64,000 nt of DNA, taken from the NCBI GenBank assembly GCA_022606135.1, contig JABYQN010000003.1, positions 2,108,001 to 2,172,000 on the forward strand, written 5' to 3'. This document shows, in pieces, positions 60,474-64,000 of this stretch. The notes under the pieces were generated by a model. It saw only the letters and a list, made by a program, of their open reading frames with translations. It was not told the origin of the DNA and did not search any database. The translations under genes were made by a program, and so were the position numbers. Each line of letters opens with the position of its first letter. The first letter of the stretch is position 1. This DNA comes from Fomes fomentarius (Eukaryota; Basidiomycota; Agaricomycetes; Polyporales; Polyporaceae).

Positions 60474-62702
60474 TTATGAGTTTGTATGATTGGCGGTGAC
60501 AGGCGTAATGTAGAGATTAAACTAGAATATACCATCATTGTGACTATCAGCGGCACTTGCAGTCAGCTCTATACTTGTGTGTGTATATATCAGTTCCGAC
60601 GTGGTACTAGTTGAGCTGTGTGTGCATCCCATGATTCGCGCTCTATATCATTCTCCTCCCATATACACATCCCGCACTCTGTTTTCGTTGATACAGCAAC
60701 CATTTGATACCTAAATGGAGGTACTGCAATCAATGTAACGACTCGGACTTACCACATGCTAACTTACGCCGCCTTAGGTGCGTTCTAGCTCGAGTCCCTG
60801 TTGTTGGAAGACGACGCCATTCGGAGAACGGGACTTCTCGCTGACCCATACTTCCTATCATCTATATTCAATTCTTGTATGATGCTTAAAGTAGTATATT
60901 CTGAGAATTTTCCATGCTGGCACTACGATCCGTACTCGTAACACGTCTCGGATGCACGGACAACGCGTGCAGTGTGTGGCGCACGTTCATGGCCGCGGCT
61001 CTCCGAACGCTAGTACGGTCATGGTTGGAGTTGCAACTTGTACGAAGCTCTCTGTTCCCAGTCTTCCCGCACTTATGCCCCCACCAACATATGCTAGTAA
61101 AAGTCCTCGTATGCCTCGTTCTTGGCTCGAACCATTTCATACCTCGGGACTTCTTACACTCGTTCGCCCCTCGTCAGTACCCCGAACTATGTGGTGGTTG
61201 CGCCTTTCCAACATCGAGGAGCTAGTACTCGGCGAATTCGCCTTTGGACCAGCGCCTCTGACAGCGTGGATATTTCCTCCCCCTCAGCCCTACCCAGGTT
61301 GGGATGCGTGTTTGGAATTCACCGACAGTAGTGTCCACCTTCTCTTCTCCGGAGCCCAGAGCGCCTCTGTTGCGATCATCCACTATGAGCCGAAGCTTGG
61401 ATTATATACTGCCAATGCTGGAGGCGGTCGGAACCTGCTTCGGCGCCGCATAGATCAAGACTCTCACCTGCATCCACGCGCCGCAAGAAATATCGGGTGG
61501 GATCTGGGAAGCTCTGGTAGGGAGGGTGGGTGAGCTGTGCCAAGAAAACAGACATATAAGCTGCATTGGGGAACGTACCCGTCTGACTAGGGTAAGTACC
61601 GCGTACGGTACGAATTATCGGGAAATGAGCTTCCCTTTCCGAATGACAGTCACCGGAACTGGGTCGTCTGGGTCGTCGACGCAAGTTGGCTCGGAAGATC
61701 GGCCAGATGGGCATCCGTCCTTTAAGTGCAATACTCACAAAGGGTTATCAGGTTGTGGATTTATGCGAGGGATGCAGGCGCGGTCTAAGAGGCACGGTCG
61801 AAGATGCGAAAGTTCGGCTGGGTCGCACACCAGAGAAACCCAGAAGGTGAGTGGAGAGGTAATAGACTGGAGCGCGAATGTCAATTTTTGCAAATAAAAA
61901 TGTCCCACGCGACTAGTCCGTGATGACAAAGCATACTATACATGGGAACTCTGGGACGGCCCGGAACGTGAGAAGACGGACAAAACAAAACCTCGTTGGA
62001 GACGCCAACGCCTTGTTTCTTTGACCTTCTCCGAGGGGGGCTACCTGTGGTCTCTGCCCAAGGACATAGCTCGCTGTCTGAAATTGTCTCAGAAAGCTTC
62101 GCGACTGCTCGGTTCTTTAGCTTGCAGCTGCTCGTCCGACGGCGTGACCAGAACTACTGGGGCGCCGCTCTTACTGTCAGCAGCTCACTACATGGTCCTC
62201 GACCCGTTATTTGCATCAAAGAGGATCCATGTGTCTACGAAAACTGAATAGTAGCTTGAGGTAGAAACACTGCTGCAACTGAGTGGGCCTCCTGCTTGAA
62301 ATGGACGCAAGTGGCCTCCGGTGCGATACTAGATCACATTCCCCTCTTCTCAATAACCCACTGCTGTGCTTCTAGGAGCAAGGGATGAGACAAGTTCGCC
62401 GCGGCTGTGTCCATCGGGTACAAAATTCCGGATCATGCTATTCTACTTCGAGTGAACCACTTGATGCTGTGGTCGTGTCAATGCCCAAGGGTTTGACCAC
62501 AAGTGGCTTTTGTTCCTACTTTGACTGATGCCACAGCGGGACCACTGTACGTTTCAAAGGATATATACTCCTCGATTTCGGTGCGTTTCTGTTCTGTCAT
62601 CTCTCTCGACTCCTCAAGCATCTTCCCGTGACGAACTTCCGGCCACACACAACATAGTATGCATCCCGACCACACTTTTCCGATGATAGCAGTGGCTAAC
62701 TC
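60474..62702. other. Spacer with duplicated 3' flank and an F-box/LRR fragment
   Basis: Bases about 60530-60630 match the 3' flank of gene C (24180-24260), including GACTATCAGCGGCAC and GTACTAGTTGAGCTGTGT. A degenerate F-box/LRR-like fragment is at 60952-61533. Nothing supported in 61534-62702. Confidence 0.45.
60952..61533 (+). pseudogene. Degenerate F-box/LRR-like fragment
   Basis: One frame reads SVPRTMWWLRLSNIEELVLG, LTAWIFPPPQPYPGWDACLE and VHLLFSGAQSASVAIIHYEP. This resembles the leucine-rich portion of basidiomycete F-box proteins. It has no F-box, ends abruptly and lies 1.2 kb from a second such sequence. It could be a broken 5' part of that gene or an independent remnant. Confidence 0.3.
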
Positions 62703-63857
62703 ATGATTCTTTACTCCGTTAGATCCATGTCAAACTCGAGCATAATCGAACGAGCGGAAACCGCCGAACGTCCTCTGGCTGTCGGGCAGATAGGCACACT
62801 GATGAAGAACGCCAACAACATCACCGTGCTCGAGCTCGGTCGCGGTTTGACTCCAGACCGCTACAACTCACCCGAAGTGCAGAGACTGCTCGCGTCTTCT
62901 TTCCCGAACTTACAGCAGCTCAAGATCGTCGTCAACAGGGAGGGATATGTGGCTCCTGGCTCACGTATTCCCCAGTTCTGCTTCACGCCTCAGCAGTATC
63001 CATCCCTAGCCACGCTCTTCCTTGACGGGATCGAGATCGTAGGGACGGATCTTTCGACGATCGAACACCTCGCGCTGTACAACTTCCCATGGGGCGAAGC
63101 GGTGCATCCCCTCCACTGGTTCTCATTCATATCCCTGCTCAACACCGCCAAGTCTCTTGCCTCCCTCGAGCTTGATTCGTATCTCGACCGGGTGGACCCG
63201 TCCGTCCAAGTTCTCGCTGCCAATCCCACCATGTTTCACCCCCGGTGCGGCAGGCATAGATACGGACTTCTGCAGCTCCCCAACCTCAGGAATCTGATCA
63301 TCCGAGAAGACGTCTCCGGCGCAGCAGTGCTGACGGCCTCGCTTGCTCTTCCCCCTCTCCCTTCCGCGGACGTCTGGGGCACCATGATCGTCAAGAATCA
63401 TAAGCGTCTTCGGCTTTTCTGCACAGGACCCGATTACAACCCCGAACGGGACCCCGGGCTGGCCGTAACCTATGTGCTGAAGTCCGGATTCATCCACATG
63501 GACGAACCATCGGAAATGCTAGAGGCGATCGGGTGTTTCTTCAGTAACGCACGGGTCCGTCACCTCCATTGCACCTATGTCCCAGAAGACATCGTAGCGC
63601 AGCAGCTGCTGGATGACATGTCACAGCTCCACTGGGGTACTCTCTTGCTCAGGCTGGGAGAATTGCGCACGATGTCGCTCGATCAGATGACGGATGGGCT
63701 CACGACCGGCGCGATCAATCTCTTCAGGGCTTTGCGCGCGATGCTCGAGGAAACCTCGGCAGACGGTCGAGTCTGTTTGTATCCGCCAGGGTTGGATGGC
63801 GTCGTGGTGCTAGGCCCTGGGATGCAACATTTCGAACCAATGCTGAGGCATCGGTGA
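62703..63857 (+). CDS. F-box/LRR-type basidiomycete protein, F-box not seen
   Basis: A single open frame of 384 codons from 62703; the second ATG at 62727 is just as likely. Leucine-rich strand-helix units recur: NITVLELGRGLTP, SSFPNLQQLKIVVN, YPSLATLFLDGIEI, TIEHLALYNFPWGE, SLASLELDSYLD, LPNLRNLIIRED and ARVRHLHCTYVPED. This is the usual C-terminal half of Agaricomycete F-box/LRR proteins. No F-box motif precedes it in frame, so it is either N-terminally truncated or has an unrecognised upstream exon. An AG acceptor at 62720-62721 would allow the latter. Unrelated to the A-E family above. Confidence 0.58.
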   Translation: MILYSVRSMSNSSIIERAETAERPLAVGQIGTLMKNANNITVLELGRGLTPDRYNSPEVQRLLASSFPNLQQLKIVVNREGYVAPGSRIPQFCFTPQQYPSLATLFLDGIEIVGTDLSTIEHLALYNFPWGEAVHPLHWFSFISLLNTAKSLASLELDSYLDRVDPSVQVLAANPTMFHPRCGRHRYGLLQLPNLRNLIIREDVSGAAVLTASLALPPLPSADVWGTMIVKNHKRLRLFCTGPDYNPERDPGLAVTYVLKSGFIHMDEPSEMLEAIGCFFSNARVRHLHCTYVPEDIVAQQLLDDMSQLHWGTLLLRLGELRTMSLDQMTDGLTTGAINLFRALRAMLEETSADGRVCLYPPGLDGVVVLGPGMQHFEPMLRHR

Positions 63858-64000
63858 CGATGGACACTCCAACGTGCCTGGAGCACTGGAGCAGACGTAC
63901 ATATCACGAATTTTGATGACCGCACCTGTTACGACGACGCATGATATATGACTGTATACGATGTACTATACACTTCAATGTCTAGTTTTTCAACTCCGGT

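Overview
The window looks like nuclear DNA of a filamentous basidiomycete, probably a Polyporales-type mushroom. Genes are split by many short introns of about 45-65 bp with GT(G/A)AGT-type donors. The families seen (DUF6535, HET, Tnp2 transposase, repeated F-box genes, fungal TRK transporter, MEF2-type MADS factor) are typical of that group. The species assignment is inference. I see no rRNA, CRISPR array, operon or convincing tRNA.

Layout. 1-707: 3' part of a DUF6535 gene (minus), cut by the window edge. About 1195-8783: a CACTA/EnSpm-like DNA transposon. Its Tnp2 transposase (minus, 1093 aa) looks intact. It carries an 826-aa accessory gene (minus) and a small gene of opposite polarity between them. 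8784-10836: sparse sequence with a hairpin repeat. 10837-12471: a single-pass membrane protein. 12794-36793: an accessory zone with four paralogous multi-exon F-box genes (A 12794-15353, B 18721-21234, C 24325-26876, D 34219-36793), decayed gene fragments, an SDR pseudogene, a HET-domain gene and an intact SDR gene. 37961-40773: an Rlm1/Smp1-like MEF2-type MADS-box transcription factor, with about 6.7 kb of gene-poor sequence upstream. 47524-50325: an uncharacterised coiled-coil protein and a membrane protein in one open frame. 51256 and 51611: two divergent genes for small signal-peptide plus single-TM proteins. 52866-53152: a short poly(A)-tailed retroposed insertion with a 14-bp target-site duplication. 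53642-57051: a TRK-type potassium transporter. 57878-60473: a fifth F-box paralogue (E) in inverted orientation. 60952-63857: F-box/LRR-like sequences.

The five F-box genes share one architecture: an N-terminal F-box, a central module with two Cys pairs, a conserved helical domain, and a C-terminal C-X2-C-X12-H-X4-H finger. They are best read as candidate substrate receptors of SCF ubiquitin ligases. B, C and E also share flanking DNA and are segmental duplicates. B carries a 5-bp deletion that removes its zinc finger. A appears to need a GC-AG intron to keep its finger in frame.

All exon models come from reading frames and splice consensus by eye, without transcripts or database searches.
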